Positions 43,801-54,599 of a stretch of DNA of 64,000 bases are shown piece after piece. The translations under genes and the position numbers were made by a program. This DNA is from Tetraselmis striata. Lineage: Eukaryota > Chlorophyta > Chlorodendrophyceae > Chlorodendrales > Chlorodendraceae. The DNA lies in assembly GCA_006384855.1 (NCBI GenBank), contig VCJN01000690.1, positions 155,310 to 219,309 of the forward strand, given 5' to 3'. Position 1 is the stretch's first letter; every line of letters begins with the position of its first letter. The notes under the pieces are model-generated. The model worked only from the letters and a program-made list of their open reading frames with translations. It ran no database searches and had not been told where the DNA came from.

Positions 43801-45435
43801 CTCGCCTAGCTTCTTGACAGGTGCCACGAGCCTAGCAGAGGCGAAGAGCCGGTTGAACCACCCGGGCAGGCGACCTTGGAGGTACATGGAGGCAACCTCC
43901 GACATGGTGCGGACTGCCGCGGGCCCGGACGCCGGGGCGTATTCGCCCACCAAGCAGCGGAGATACTCGTTGCGCATGCCTGAGGGCCCCGCCGCCACGT
44001 GCTGCTTGAGTTGCTGGTACGGCACGCGCATGTCCACCGTCAGGGCGGCCTCGTCCACCGGAATGTCATACGCGGCGTCTGGGATCGGGTGGCTACGGGA
44101 CGGGTGCTTGTCGCGCAGCTGGGCGAGGATAGCATGATCGGACAAGTCGCCCATACCCTTAGAAGATAGTGGGCCCGCCGCTCGGGAGAGCTCTCCGTCC
44201 TCCACCAACGCCACAACGGTGTCCGCGGTGCCCACGAGCAGCGCCGCAAAGAGATCGGCGTTTGTTCGACGCTGGCGGGCATGTCTTGCGTAGAACGCCT
44301 CAGTGCGCGCGTCGTCCCATGAGCGCACGAGTTCGGTCATGCGCCGCCGCCCGCCTCGGCTCGGGGCCCTAAGCAACAATTGCGGCAGCATGTACTTCCA
44401 CTTCAACGCCCTATCCAACACCACGGGGTCATCGGCCTCCACCGCCGCCACCATCCGCTCATTCACGCAGCGTTGTGCCTCCGCCCACGCTTCTTTAAAG
44501 TCAATAGGCACCGCCGTCTCCATGGACATCTCCGCCGGCACGTGCACCATGTCCACGTCGGAGAGGTGGTCCACCGCACCCCACCCCACCCCGTCGCCGT
44601 CTGGAGATGGGCGAGTAGGGGGGGGCGGATACCGAGCCCGTGAGGCCTGGCTACCGGGGTGGCCGGCCGGTGCACCCACCTCTGGCGGCGTGGGGGCAAC
44701 GACCGGGGGCGCTGCGACACCCCGGAACGCAGCGACGGACGGCAGTGCGGGCGACGCACGGCAGCACTGACGATTGTTCAGCTCCACCGGCGCGGCGCGC
44801 CCCCCGACGGCGGTGCCGCTCGGCCAACACGGCGCGCGCCTTGGCTAGCCACGCGGCGGCGACCTCAGTGAAAGCCAACACGTCGGCCGGGTGGTGCCTG
44901 ACGCGGGCGGGATGGAGCGACCTGGCTGCGGCGTCAATCCTCGGCGCCCACGCGGCGCCCGCGGCGACGCCAGCGACTGAAAGCGCGTCGGCGACTGTCC
45001 AAGCCGCTGCCGGCGCTACGCCCCGCCGCGCCGGCCCGCTGTCGTGTAGCTTGGAATGCATGCGGGCGAGAGCATCGAGGCCGGTGAGCGCCAGGCCGCG
45101 GTTGCCGCCGCGCGGCCGCGGCTGGGGCCGCTCGGAGACTTGCTGCTGGCTGGTCGGAACGCCGTCGTGATCGCGCTGCGACGACGCGCCGGGCCCCGAA
45201 AGTGCTGGTATTGGTATTGGTACTCGCTACTCGCTGCTGGTAATGGAAAAAAAAACTCTTGTACTTCAAAGCGCTGGCAATGCAAACGCTCGCTGCTTGT
45301 ACGTGGTACTTTAAACCGCTGGCAATGCAATTGATGGAATGTAGGCCAGTGATATAGAACCCGTTCTTTTAAAATTTTCTGAAAAATCGACGCATCGCTG
45401 ATTCAACTGTCAAGTTACTTCATATGCTTGATCTT
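40808..45435 (-). mobile_element. RT-bearing element with inverted terminal segments (about 4.6 kb)
   Basis: The left end resembles 39079 onward and the reverse complement of 57934 downward. The right end (ATCAACTGTCAAGTTACTTC region, 45380-45435) matches 40010-40070 and the reverse complement of 57400-57450. The ends carry about 20 bp of inverted similarity around GCGTCGATTTTTC. The interior is one long minus-strand ORF for an RT and nuclease protein, broken by three lesions. GGTACTCGCTACTCGCTGCT-type short repeats occur near both ends. Non-LTR elements do not normally have terminal inverted repeats, so it is either an unusual retroelement or an RT element that landed in a MITE-like unit. 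Confidence 0.6.
41311..45061 (-). pseudogene. Reverse transcriptase plus restriction-like endonuclease ORF, disabled
   Basis: About 1250 codons with three lesions: a roughly 4-nt insertion near 44760 (frameshift relative to the 9.4-kb relic), TAG at 43684-43686, and TAA at 42802-42804; the last two keep frame on both sides. Upstream of RT: PYQQLKQHVAAGPSGMRNEY and RAPDVRPVAVGEAERRAAER. RT core: IVHTDLQNAYNEAWRR, DGVQHGAPLATTSF, then LNADDGFMVG, where ADD replaces the usual YxDD/FADD. C-terminal: LPTRLKGAGICRMATVRDAA, then HDAIADAFRDHYVHDLGI, LVPDAEL and LLEFKTMR, which fits a PD-(D/E)xK nuclease as in non-LTR elements with a restriction-like endonuclease. Upstream 45061-44770 reads PADVLAFTEVAAAWLAKARA. 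Probably not active at this site. Confidence 0.75.
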
Positions 45436-45497
45436 ATATATGATATCATATTCGGAAACATTGTCCCGGCGTGTCCGCCTGCTGGTTTACCCGGTTA

Positions 45498-46660
45498 GAG
45501 GACCTTTCTGATCGCCTTTTTTTTTGGTGATTTCCGATATCGCCTTCTGCTGCTATCTCATGTAAATATATTTTACCCGGTTGATGCATTAGTCCTTCGG
45601 GGTTCGAATGAGGCAATTTCTTTTTTGGTGATTTCCTGATATCGCCTTCTGCTGCTAGCTCATGTAAGTATAATGAGGCAATGGTCTAACAAGGCTAAGC
45701 TAGAGCTACGACTGCAGTTGGCGCAAGAGGTCAAGTGCTGGGGCGGCTTCGGCCGACGTCACGTCCGTGGCGAATTTACTTTTCTGTACTTTACTTTAAC
45801 GTCAGGCGCCACTGTGGCGGAAAACGCGCGCGCGACACGTGCGCTGACTCTGCAGGTACAAGGGGACGATAAGTACATTATACTGGTTGTAGCGACCACT
45901 GGGCTAACTGCCCACTGGTACAGGTACAGGTACCGGTACGGCGTTTCCAGTACAGGTACTCGTAGTGTGAGGATATATCCTATACCCTCACTAACCCTAA
46001 TCAACAGTAGCACACATTAAGGCGCGTAGCGCCAGGCGCGTAGGCGCGTCGGCCAACCGGCGCCAGCTGATATATCAGCACGGCGCCCTGCCGGAACTGT
46101 AATCAGACAATACTCACCCTCACAACCTCGGAGTAGCACAGACTCTCGCCACCATAAGCGCATCCCCTCACACGTAGCAAGGTTCGTCGCTAGCCGCCTG
46201 ACGTGCCGGCGGTAAGTAAGTCATGACGACACGTCAAATAGGTTTGCAGCGCTGACTAGATCATACGAGGACGCGCACACGCAGTACTGCCAAGAGTGCC
46301 GCCAAGCTGTCATCGCATCTACGTTGAGTTGATAACTACGAGGTATCGCACATGCATACTGCAAGCGATGAGGTACGCGCCAAAAACGGGTGCAAACGTA
46401 CTGTACACGTCGAGCCTCGCCGATGTCGGCATGTGCGGCATCACGTTCTGTCAACCGCCTGGTGTCGCGGTTTTTTTCCCTCCCCCTGCCCTGCTGTCGC
46501 GGTTTTGCTCCCGGCACGAATAGCGGGCCGTGTCATATGAGGGCCGTGTTCTCGTGTCCACTCTGCGTCTTATGTTACTGCTTCCACCCCGCAGTAGAGG
46601 ACCTTTCTGATTGCCTTTTATTTTGGTGATTTCCGATATCACTTTCTGCTGCTATAGCTC
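45498..46660. repeat. Three copies of a roughly 60-bp repeat
   Basis: The block GGTGATTTCC-GATATC, then CTTCTGCTGCTA, then CTCATG occurs at about 45523, 45628 and 46622. Two copies are preceded by GAGGACCTTTCTGAT (45498, 46589). The middle copy interrupts dispersed repeat R1, whose GAATGAGGCAAT sequence is partly repeated on both sides of it (45606, 45672), as after an insertion. Confidence 0.65.
45577..45790 (+). repeat. Dispersed repeat R1, copy 3 (interrupted)
   Basis: Same order as 7712-7860 but split by about 65 bp carrying the GATATCGCCTTCTGCTGCTA repeat. Confidence 0.65.
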
Positions 46661-48045
46661 ATGCAATTATTATTATATGAGGGCTTGGTTAATACAGGCA
46701 AAGCGTCCAGAGAATGCTCGGAAAGTACTGGGGAAGGAGAAAGCCTACATAACAAACTAGCTCAGCGCCGGGCCGCCATCCGCGCGCGGAGGCTGGCAAA
46801 ACGCGGGCCCGTGTCCTACTCGTACGTCAAGCATGGCGGGACGCGCCTCTTTCACTCTCAGTCGCGAAATACCCCCCCACCACTGCCCCCACCAACCTCC
46901 TGCGCAAGGATAACGAGCCGTGCCAAGTATCCGTTCTTCCGGTCGGCCCTCCCTTTGGTGCGGGGAAGTTTTTTCTGTAGTCGCTCCAGGGTCGCTGTGT
47001 ACGAAGTACTCGTATCCTACGGGTAGCGAGACGAGGGCCAGTACGACACGCTCAGCGCAGCGAGAGGAGCCATCCTTCACCATGGGCGGGAACTCAAACG
47101 ACAGCCCTCGCAAGGAAGTTCTGGCGGAAGGGTACCCGATTCCCATGGCGCATCCCGCCATGGTCCCCAGCGGCTCGAGCGTGGAGTGGCGCACAGGCTT
47201 ATTCGATGTGTAAGCCCCCCCCCCCCCCCCCCCCCCCACCGCCCCCCCGCTTCGCCCCACTTATTCCGCGCCCCCAACCCTCTAAACAAGCGACGCCAGT
47301 ACAACACGTTAGGGAATCCAGCGAACGTCTTTCTCGCTCGACTTGCGAGTGAGCTCCTGCACGAAGTGCCAAACCTCGAAACACGTTTGAATGCGGTCGT
47401 TGCTCGCTCAGCTGCTGGCGGGTGGGTCGGCCGGCGGTGGTAGCTATCTGAGCCGCCGACATGCGACGCACAACCAAGTAGTACTGGAACACTGCGTGAA
47501 GTACAGTACGGGTAACTGCCGTACAGGCGGCGTCCCTGCGGAAAACGCCTGTCTTACAGTATGAAACCGCACCTAGACTCGCACACCTTTCTCCCGAGAT
47601 TGCTGAGTGGCCGTGGCCTATCTATCCCAGCGCCTGTGCTATGTGTGGAGGACAGCCCCGCTTTGCTGGCGCACCGCTGGATCCCTGAGAGGATCGAGCG
47701 CGTGTTGGCGTCGTGGTGGGTGTCTTGTGCGGCGGCGTCGCCCATGGGATATAGTGGCGGCAGCGCCAAGCAGGCGCGGCGCAGTCGGCGGGTGGTAGGA
47801 GCTAGCTCGCTCCGATCTTGCGCTTTGGGCACGCGAATCATCCGAAAACTACCTTGTAGCGAAGCTGTTGCTGCACGAATAGAATAATCCAGCCCGTTCA
47901 GTCACGCGCGCGTGGCCACTACGTTAGACTACATGTCGGATATTGTATCTCGGAGCTGGGATGTGCGAGTATGCACGAGTATGCGCGAGTATGTACGAAT
48001 TGACGTATCGACGTACAGCGCTGCGCCAAGGATTTTCTGACACAG
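45800..48045. other. No clear gene
   Basis: Short ORFs only. Features seen are a long poly-C run at about 47216-47238 and a GGAAAGTACTGGGGAAGGA segment at about 46721 that recurs at about 53050. 46757-47260 is open on the minus strand, but poly-G and skewed composition make it doubtful. Confidence 0.5.
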
Positions 48046-48052
48046 ATTGGGC

Positions 48053-48961
48053 ATGACGTGGAAATTCAGATGTGCGGACCCGGACATTTGCTGCTATGGC
48101 ACCTTCTGCACGCCTTGCCTCTACGGCGCCAACGTGCGGAGCCTGCGGGTGAGCAAGCCTTCCATCCCTGCTTTTGTTACCACAGCCCCGCCGTGCAGTA
48201 GTAGTTTATTGCTGCGCTGCCCAACATCAATCCGCTGGAAAAGCGCACGGTGTCACTGTCACTGTACATCACAGTAATCCGCGTAGTCAATCAGCGCCCT
48301 TGGCTGATCACTGTATCCCCTCATCCCAGGAGCTTGACGGCGAGAGCTCGGCGTCGTGCATACCCTCCTGCGCGGCGCTGGTGTGCGCGACCACCTTGAC
48401 GTCTGCGCTCACTGTTGGCTGCGCGGGAGCCGCCACATACGCCGCTGTGGGCGGTGTCTCAGCTGCGCCAGCGGCGGCCGCGGGAGCAGCAAGACTGGCC
48501 CACAACATGGGGGACATTGCAGCCAACTGTGTCGGAGGTGACCCCCCCCCTTCCTTTCTCCCCAGTGTAAATGGACAAGGGATGTTTGAAGGGTGTGGTG
48601 CCGCGCACATGTAATGTGGCGCATCCGTTCAGCACGACAGCCCCAATTGTTCGCTTTTCTCACATATTCTGTTGTGGCTGTCCGCGCAGGCGCGATTACC
48701 TCCTCCTCCCGGACCAGGCTCCGGACCAAGTTTGGCATCCAGGAGCATGAGATGTTCCCGGATGTGATTCAACATGTGCTGTGCCAGCCGTGCGCAGTCT
48801 GCCAGGAGGCGCGCGAGATCCGCGGCCACTATGCAGACGGGGCAGCCTACATGGCAGGCACCGTCACAGGAGCGCCCGAGGAGCAGTACATGAGCACTCA
48901 TCCAGCAGAGGCTCATGGCACGCCCCTGGAGTACTCTCCGGAGACAAAGCCCAACTACTGA
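48053..48961 (+). CDS. PLAC8-family cysteine-rich protein (three exons)
   Basis: Exons 48053-48148, 48330-48537 and 48690-48961 join through GT-AG introns (181 and 152 bp) and keep frame at both junctions, giving 191 residues and a TGA stop. Exon 1 reads WKFRCADPDICCYGTFCTPC and LYGANVRSL; exon 2 holds a hydrophobic small-residue stretch (CAALVCATTLTSALTVGCAG, then Ala-rich); exon 3 reads RTRLRTKFGIQ, then HVLCQPCAVCQEAREI. The CC..FC.PC start and the CxxC.xCQE.RE end are the signature of PLAC8/cornifelin/FWL-type proteins, which are small membrane-associated proteins in plants, algae and animals linked to metal handling and cell size. The ATG at 48053 may not be the true start, because a CAG at 48042-48044 could be a 3' splice site of an upstream exon. 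Confidence 0.85.
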
Positions 48962-48974
48962 AGCCCAACCAAGG

Positions 48975-50700
48975 ACCATATATGCCAATTCACCTCTACT
49001 TCGTACTGTCAGTCGCAAAACCCAACCATTTAGGCATGTATACCTGCATCCCGCTCTCCCACCCTAATTAGAGCCGTACCCAACCTCAAGACTGTCTGCG
49101 CAGTGCAATAGCTGTGCAGTGCTTTTTAGACCATTTTAAAAACTACCGCATTGATTGATTCTTGCGAGCAGCCCTGCTCACAATCAATACACTTATGACG
49201 CGGGTTTGTCTTGCGAGCAGAAGAGGATTCCCGATATGTACTCTTGGTGGTGTAGCTTGTCTCAGGGACTCACTGTTTTCCCTCTGTAGTAATGCGCGTA
49301 AGTGTTGGAAAGGAGAGGGCTACTAGGGTTGCATGGCATAGTAAATGGGCCAATAACCATGATGAGCCCCCTGGCAGCGCTGTGTTTGAACCTATTTGAG
49401 TACAGGTGCCAACGCGAGCACAGGAATACCTACTTTTGGTCTGGAAGAGGGGATGATAGCAAATTGTTGTTGTGAGTGTGACATTCGCGCAGGCCGCGAG
49501 AGGGGTGTTATTACTGATAAGTATCAACTTGTAACTTGTAGCTCACAGTATGGCCCAAGTTTGGCCGTATCTAGCGACTGGGCGGAGGCGAGTCGCTACC
49601 TTCGCGCGCCTTCACCGCCCACCAAAAATGCCGTTGCTTCGGAGTCGTATGACCCGCCTGGCGCTGGCTGGCTGCCGACTACAGTACTTTGCACCAGTCT
49701 TGCAGGGCGGCAGATGTCGGTAGAGCAGTGCGTTTTATCAAAATGGTTCTTATAAGCGGGTGCCCTAACTAAACAGCGAAAGGGCAGTGCGTGTTCTTCA
49801 TAGCTTGTTCTCATAATCGCGACGACACCCGTACTCAACATCCCCGGGCAGTGGCAAAGGCATCATCTGGCGCTGTCATTCCTCCATGTGCTGATTTGCC
49901 ATGCTGTCGGTTGTGTACGTTTTTGCGTTTCTGTGCCAATGTACACGACTCCGAGCACTTCACTATGATACTGGTACATGTGAACATGGACATGCCATGG
50001 GCACTGGCATTAGAAGGCACCATCATTTTGAACTACTTTATAGTTGCATATCAAGCAAGCCCAAGTTTGCTGACAGATTTGCAGGTTTTCTTTGTCTGAA
50101 AGTCATGTCTCCAGTCCCCCAGCATAAGTGGCTGGATTATAACATAATATGGTCAGCACTCAGCAGGTGCATGCTATTTTGTAAATATATCCTCTGGATA
50201 TGTGTGGATAATTCACCTGCGACTGCGTTATTTCTCACAACATATCGCACCATTGAATAAGGTGCTCGAGTCAGCAAATCAATGAAGTCTGTCACCAGTA
50301 TCGAGTCGGAATATCCCTGCAGTTTTGATGATGTATTTTGATAGCAACATAATATGTTTCTCGTCATGGCAAGGTGTGCTGGAGGGGCTCAAAGTCAGAA
50401 ACATGTTCTTGCAAACCCAAAGCATGGTTACTGTTCTTGGATTCATTTGCGACTCACCCGGTAGGCCGCGCGATGATTTGCAAGGTACCACTCCTCTGGG
50501 TGTTTACAACTAGTGCGCTGTACCAGGGCTGTACGCTCCTAGCCCAGCATTTGCTTGATGGGCTTGCATGCATAGTGATGGTACAGAAGGCAATATATTT
50601 GTTCCGGATTATGTGTCAGCTACCAGCGCTGATTCTACTGCAATAGTTGTTGGGACAGCTTGTTGGCAGAGCTCACGGTAGAGTTCATTAGCGTGCTGAT
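48975..50700. other. Non-coding downstream of the PLAC8 gene
   Basis: AT-richer sequence with many short ORFs and no motif. It probably includes the 3' UTR and then intergenic or intronic DNA of the next minus-strand locus. Confidence 0.45.
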
Positions 50701-50969
50701 GTTTTCCCTCACAGCCCGGAGGTCTACGGATTCCTGTCGCGAGAACTTGCTTACCTGATCACCACAACAGCATGGGACACTCAGCAGTATGATGCAACTC
50801 TGCGCTCAACAGACGGCAAACTTATCTCTGTGCAAATGTGATGTAGGAAGCCAAACACCAAGCGCGCAACTCACCGGCGGCAGAGCTCTATCGGATGGGC
50901 TTGCCGTTGACATGGCGCCCCCAGGAGAGGATGGTCGTGAGCTCTCCGCCTGTATGGACGCATAGATAC

Positions 50970-51015
50970 AGACACACACAGACACACAGACACAGACACA
51001 CACACACACACACAT
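50970..51015 (+). repeat. CA/CAGA microsatellite
   Basis: A run of ACACAGACACACAG units followed by uninterrupted CA repeats over about 45 bp. Confidence 0.9.
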
Positions 51016-51087
51016 AGCCGTCAGCAGCCAAGTAATGAAGCCTCGTTGGGCGCCCCCTGCTCTTTCACCAGGCAGCATGGAGAGGTG

Positions 51088-52583
51088 TCATGGAGAAACC
51101 GCTCCCACCGATGGCGGCTCGCTGCTGAACGGACAGAGAGGCGGCAGAGAGAGCCCTGTCGGCCCGCGCCGTGACATGTTCCTGCTCAGGGGACCAGGCG
51201 CCATTGAGTTGGATCGGCCGATTGACATGCTGTCGTACGATGCTTTCGACATCTTGCGCTCCAAATTCCGCTCGCGCATGCCCAGCTTCCACCGCTCTTG
51301 CATGTCCTCTGCAATGACGAGCATGATCGGCACTCAGGGCGACGCACAGGGGGCATAACACAACAATACCGCCTTGCATGTGCAGTCAAACAGATGCAGA
51401 GCGCGACGCGCCATCATGGGCCGTACCTTCTGCGGACAAGTGCACTTCCTGGGACACTAGACGCTTTAGCAGGCGCCATTTGCTTTTAATCGCCGCCTTG
51501 ATAACCTTCCTGATTTTATAATGTGCCCAGACCCGCTGCATGAGCCACGCCATAGCAGGCAGTCACTCAGCGTCTTTAAGCTCATGGTGCTGGATATACG
51601 CTGAAATCAAGCGAGAATGGCATTATTTGTGCCGTCCGGCAGCACCTGCACGACGCGCGCCGCCCTGTCATACTGCATATTCGATACGTGTCTACGCCGT
51701 GCATCCTCTTGAGGCCTGCGTGACTCTCATAGTTAGGGCCCGGACGCTGCAGATGAAAGCTTGGCGTTGCTGGCAGCTTGGGTGCCAGCATCGAGCACCC
51801 GGTTGGCAATAACTCACATGAGCCGGTTCCGCATCAGCAGCAGATGTGCCGATGCCATCTCCGTCTGGGTTTCAAACCCCTGGATTGGCACGTGCTTCCA
51901 CGTGCCTGCTTGCTTGGCCCCTTCGCTCCCTCTTTGCTGGCGTTGAAGGTCGTTCAGCTTGTTCAGCTGGCTCAATTGACCCCAGGGCGCCTTGATGAAC
52001 TCGGATCGCGGCCTGTCCATCATTTGTTAAGGGTAATGAGCATTCAGCCACCTCTGCTGTGATCCCCCCCCCCCCCCCCCCCCCCCCCCTCTCCTCTCTC
52101 TCTTGCCAGGTACGGTGTGCCACTCGCACCAAATTGCAAGTATTGTGCAACAGATGAGGCTCGATGGAGTAATCACGGGCGGACCACGTACTTGAGGACA
52201 CCTGGGTTTTCCTTGATATATTCGTCCTGAAGTTGCTGCAGTTCCCGGACCACATTGATGGCGGCGTCCTTCACCTGCACAGTGCGGCGCCAAAGTATGC
52301 GGGGGTGAGTGGAGTTACCGCGCAGCACGGGCATACTAGCACGTGACGCAGGCACAGCTGGGGGAACATTTCGCTGCGAGGCCGGGCAGGAATGACGCAC
52401 TGCTGGTGTCAGCTGCGACGCTGTGAGCTGCGTTTCACGCCTTTGCGCCTGGACCACCACGTCCCGGAAGTGAGCCGCCGGCCCAGATATTTCCATATGC
52501 TTTTTAGTCGCTTGTATCGTACTCATGGATCTTTGGAACCTGCTCGCCTCCGACTGGCTGCCGGAAGGCCCGATCTTCTCCAT
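51088..52583 (-). CDS. Unrecognised multi-exon gene, minus strand
   Basis: Exon-like segments on the minus strand share a charged, helical character. 52583-52450 reads MEKIGPSGSQSEASRFQRSM and STIQATKKHMEISGPAAHFR. 52280-52190 reads VKDAAINVVRELQQLQDEYI. 52022-51817 reads PRSEFIKAPWGQLSQLNKLN and THVPIQGFETQTEMASAHLL-like sequence ending at a GTGAGT donor. 51333-51088 reads LVIAEDMQERWKLGMRERNL, then a Ser/Pro-rich tail. A poly-C run at 52065-52090 sits in the intron before the third segment. No domain is recognised; coiled-coil content suggests a structural protein. Exon borders are approximate, and further exons may lie at 51400-51810. Confidence 0.45.
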
Positions 52584-52599
52584 CGTGATTAGCTAGCCC

Positions 52600-54580
52600 C
52601 GAGCTGGGCGAGCCGGGTTTGGGTGTTCGTGGGCGGGCGGGGGGTGGGGGTGGGGGGCCCGGGGGGGGGGGGGGGGGGGGGGGGGAGGAGTGTCGTCGAC
52701 TTGTCGGCTGAGGCAACGCGAGGACCAGGACCTTTGCGCAGTGACCACGACGCCCACCGCACTGCCACAAAAACACGCCAGCGCCAACCCTGCCTATACG
52801 GCAACACCAAGCAGTGCTGTTTAGACTCTGGACGGGCACCGTATGTGGCTGGGGCGGGTCGCCAGGTAGGCAAGTTGAGGACAAGTCGACTTGTTCCGTA
52901 GTACATTGACTAGCGGCATGCCAGGTACGGGTAGGTACTTGTACCCTGTACGTAATATCCCCACTCTTGAGTGGGGATACACCCACTCTTTACTGCAGAC
53001 AGGGCGGGTTATCTTTTTGGTTACAGGGAGGGCGTCAAGAGAATGAACGGAAAGTACTGGGGAAGGAAAAAGACAGGGCGGGTCGTTAATTGAAAAAGGC
53101 GGGCGGGGGCATAAATGGTCGCTACACGTAATCCTTATATACTACAATGCGGCGCCGTGACGGTACGCTACGAGTGTAATCAAGCATTAGAGGGCCGAGA
53201 TCGCGCCCGCCTGATAGCGCTGCGAGTCGGTACAGGTGGTATTTTTGGAGGTGCTGGGCCACACTCAATTGAGATGTAAGCACAGTATATTATACAGGTG
53301 CGCCGCACCAAGCGCGCTCGGCGAGGTCGCAATAAGGCGTCTTGGGACAGCGAGCCCTTTCGAGCCCGTGGCTCGCATGTGGATGCGTCATAGGCATATG
53401 CAGCCAGTAAGAACATTGGGGTGATTCAAACATGCCGCGTCGGCCGTATATGGCCGAATGACATATGGCTAGCACACCCCTTCACATAAGTTTGGGGTCC
53501 CTTTTCGGCAGTCTCAAGACTCCAGAAGTCTAGGGTACCTGAACGTAGGGTACATGAGATGAAACCCTGGAATCTCAGAGGGCTTTATAAAATCTACATG
53601 ACGAGTGGCTCAAACCGAAGCTTGAAGACCTTTTGACTAGGATAGGGTGTCACGCTGCACTTGGTGCGTGGATGGGCGTCGCCTACCACTGCACAAAAAC
53701 CGGGATCGGTATCACGCACACGCCGACGCGCGTGAATAGGCAACCAAACGGCGGGATGGCCATGAACGCGTGAGGAAACCCATTGGCGAGGGGCTCGGGT
53801 GCATTTGATTGGGGTGCAGCCGTGTGGGCGGCGGCTAGTACATGTCGCGTTGCGATACTGGCATCAGTGTCGGCCACGCTCAGCAACACCCCTTGGCTTT
53901 AAAACGCTATAACTTCTCAGGGTTTGCTCGAAAAACTGTTTTAAAAATACCACGCAATTGCTCGTTCAAATCTGCGTCGAAACCAATCGTCCAAAATGAA
54001 AAATTGACTTTTTTGGGGCCCCGGAAAAAATCCCCAAAGATGATCATCCAAGTTGCCCCTAACTGCCTCATGTGCCCACCCATGTCGGGCGCGTGGCTTT
54101 GCGCCAAGTGCGTGTCTAAGCCCCATACTCGGCTGTGCGAGAGCGTTATGTAAGTGGATGACCACGGACCACCAACACTTGGCATGCGCCGCCTCCTAGC
54201 GATACACACATCTACCAGCCAAAATGCCATTTTCCACGGCATTTTTCAAAGAATTTCATATTAATCAAAGTCCACGCCCCTACCGCGCCACCCCGCCCAC
54301 GAAACGGTGCAACTGGCATTCCACCACGCGCCCCCATAGTAGAGCATCGCCCTACGCCAAGGGGCCCATCGAGCGCCTCTCCTACGTGCGTTCGCCACAG
54401 AAACAACGGCATTTTCACCCCAAAACTGCTCCCCACAGTGGCCAACTTGTCGTTGGGGTGTCTCGTCCCCCTCGGCGTCGCGGACGACCGCTACCGCACG
54501 GACGTCTGCCAAGGAAACAAGGACGCTGCGACATACTCGCGCCCTGGCCTTGCTTTTACTCTTGCCTCCACAAGATATCC
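52600..54580. other. No clear gene
   Basis: 52640-52690 is a long G-rich or poly-G run. 53842-54153 (plus) and 53907-54242 (minus) are overlapping open frames over AT-richer DNA; neither shows a motif I can name, although the plus frame contains CLMCPPMSGAWLCAKC. 53026-53090 carries the GGAAAGTACTGGGGAAGGA repeat. Confidence 0.45.
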
Positions 54581-54599
54581 ACGCCAGCCCGCCCAAGGG

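Noticed and set aside
41311-45061. Possible reassigned stop codons (UAR as Gln), since several broken ORFs are interrupted by TAA or TAG in otherwise continuous frames
   Set aside because: The intact gag (386), pol (1481), DUF7869 (749) and PLAC8 (191) reading frames contain no internal TAA/TAG. Other broken ORFs carry TGA too, and at 54.9 kb the TAG replaces a Tyr codon. Ordinary decay under the standard code fits better.
40808-45435. DIRS or Penelope assignment of the RT-bearing element
   Set aside because: No tyrosine recombinase or GIY-YIG motif was seen. The C-terminal PD...EFK pattern fits a restriction-like endonuclease instead.
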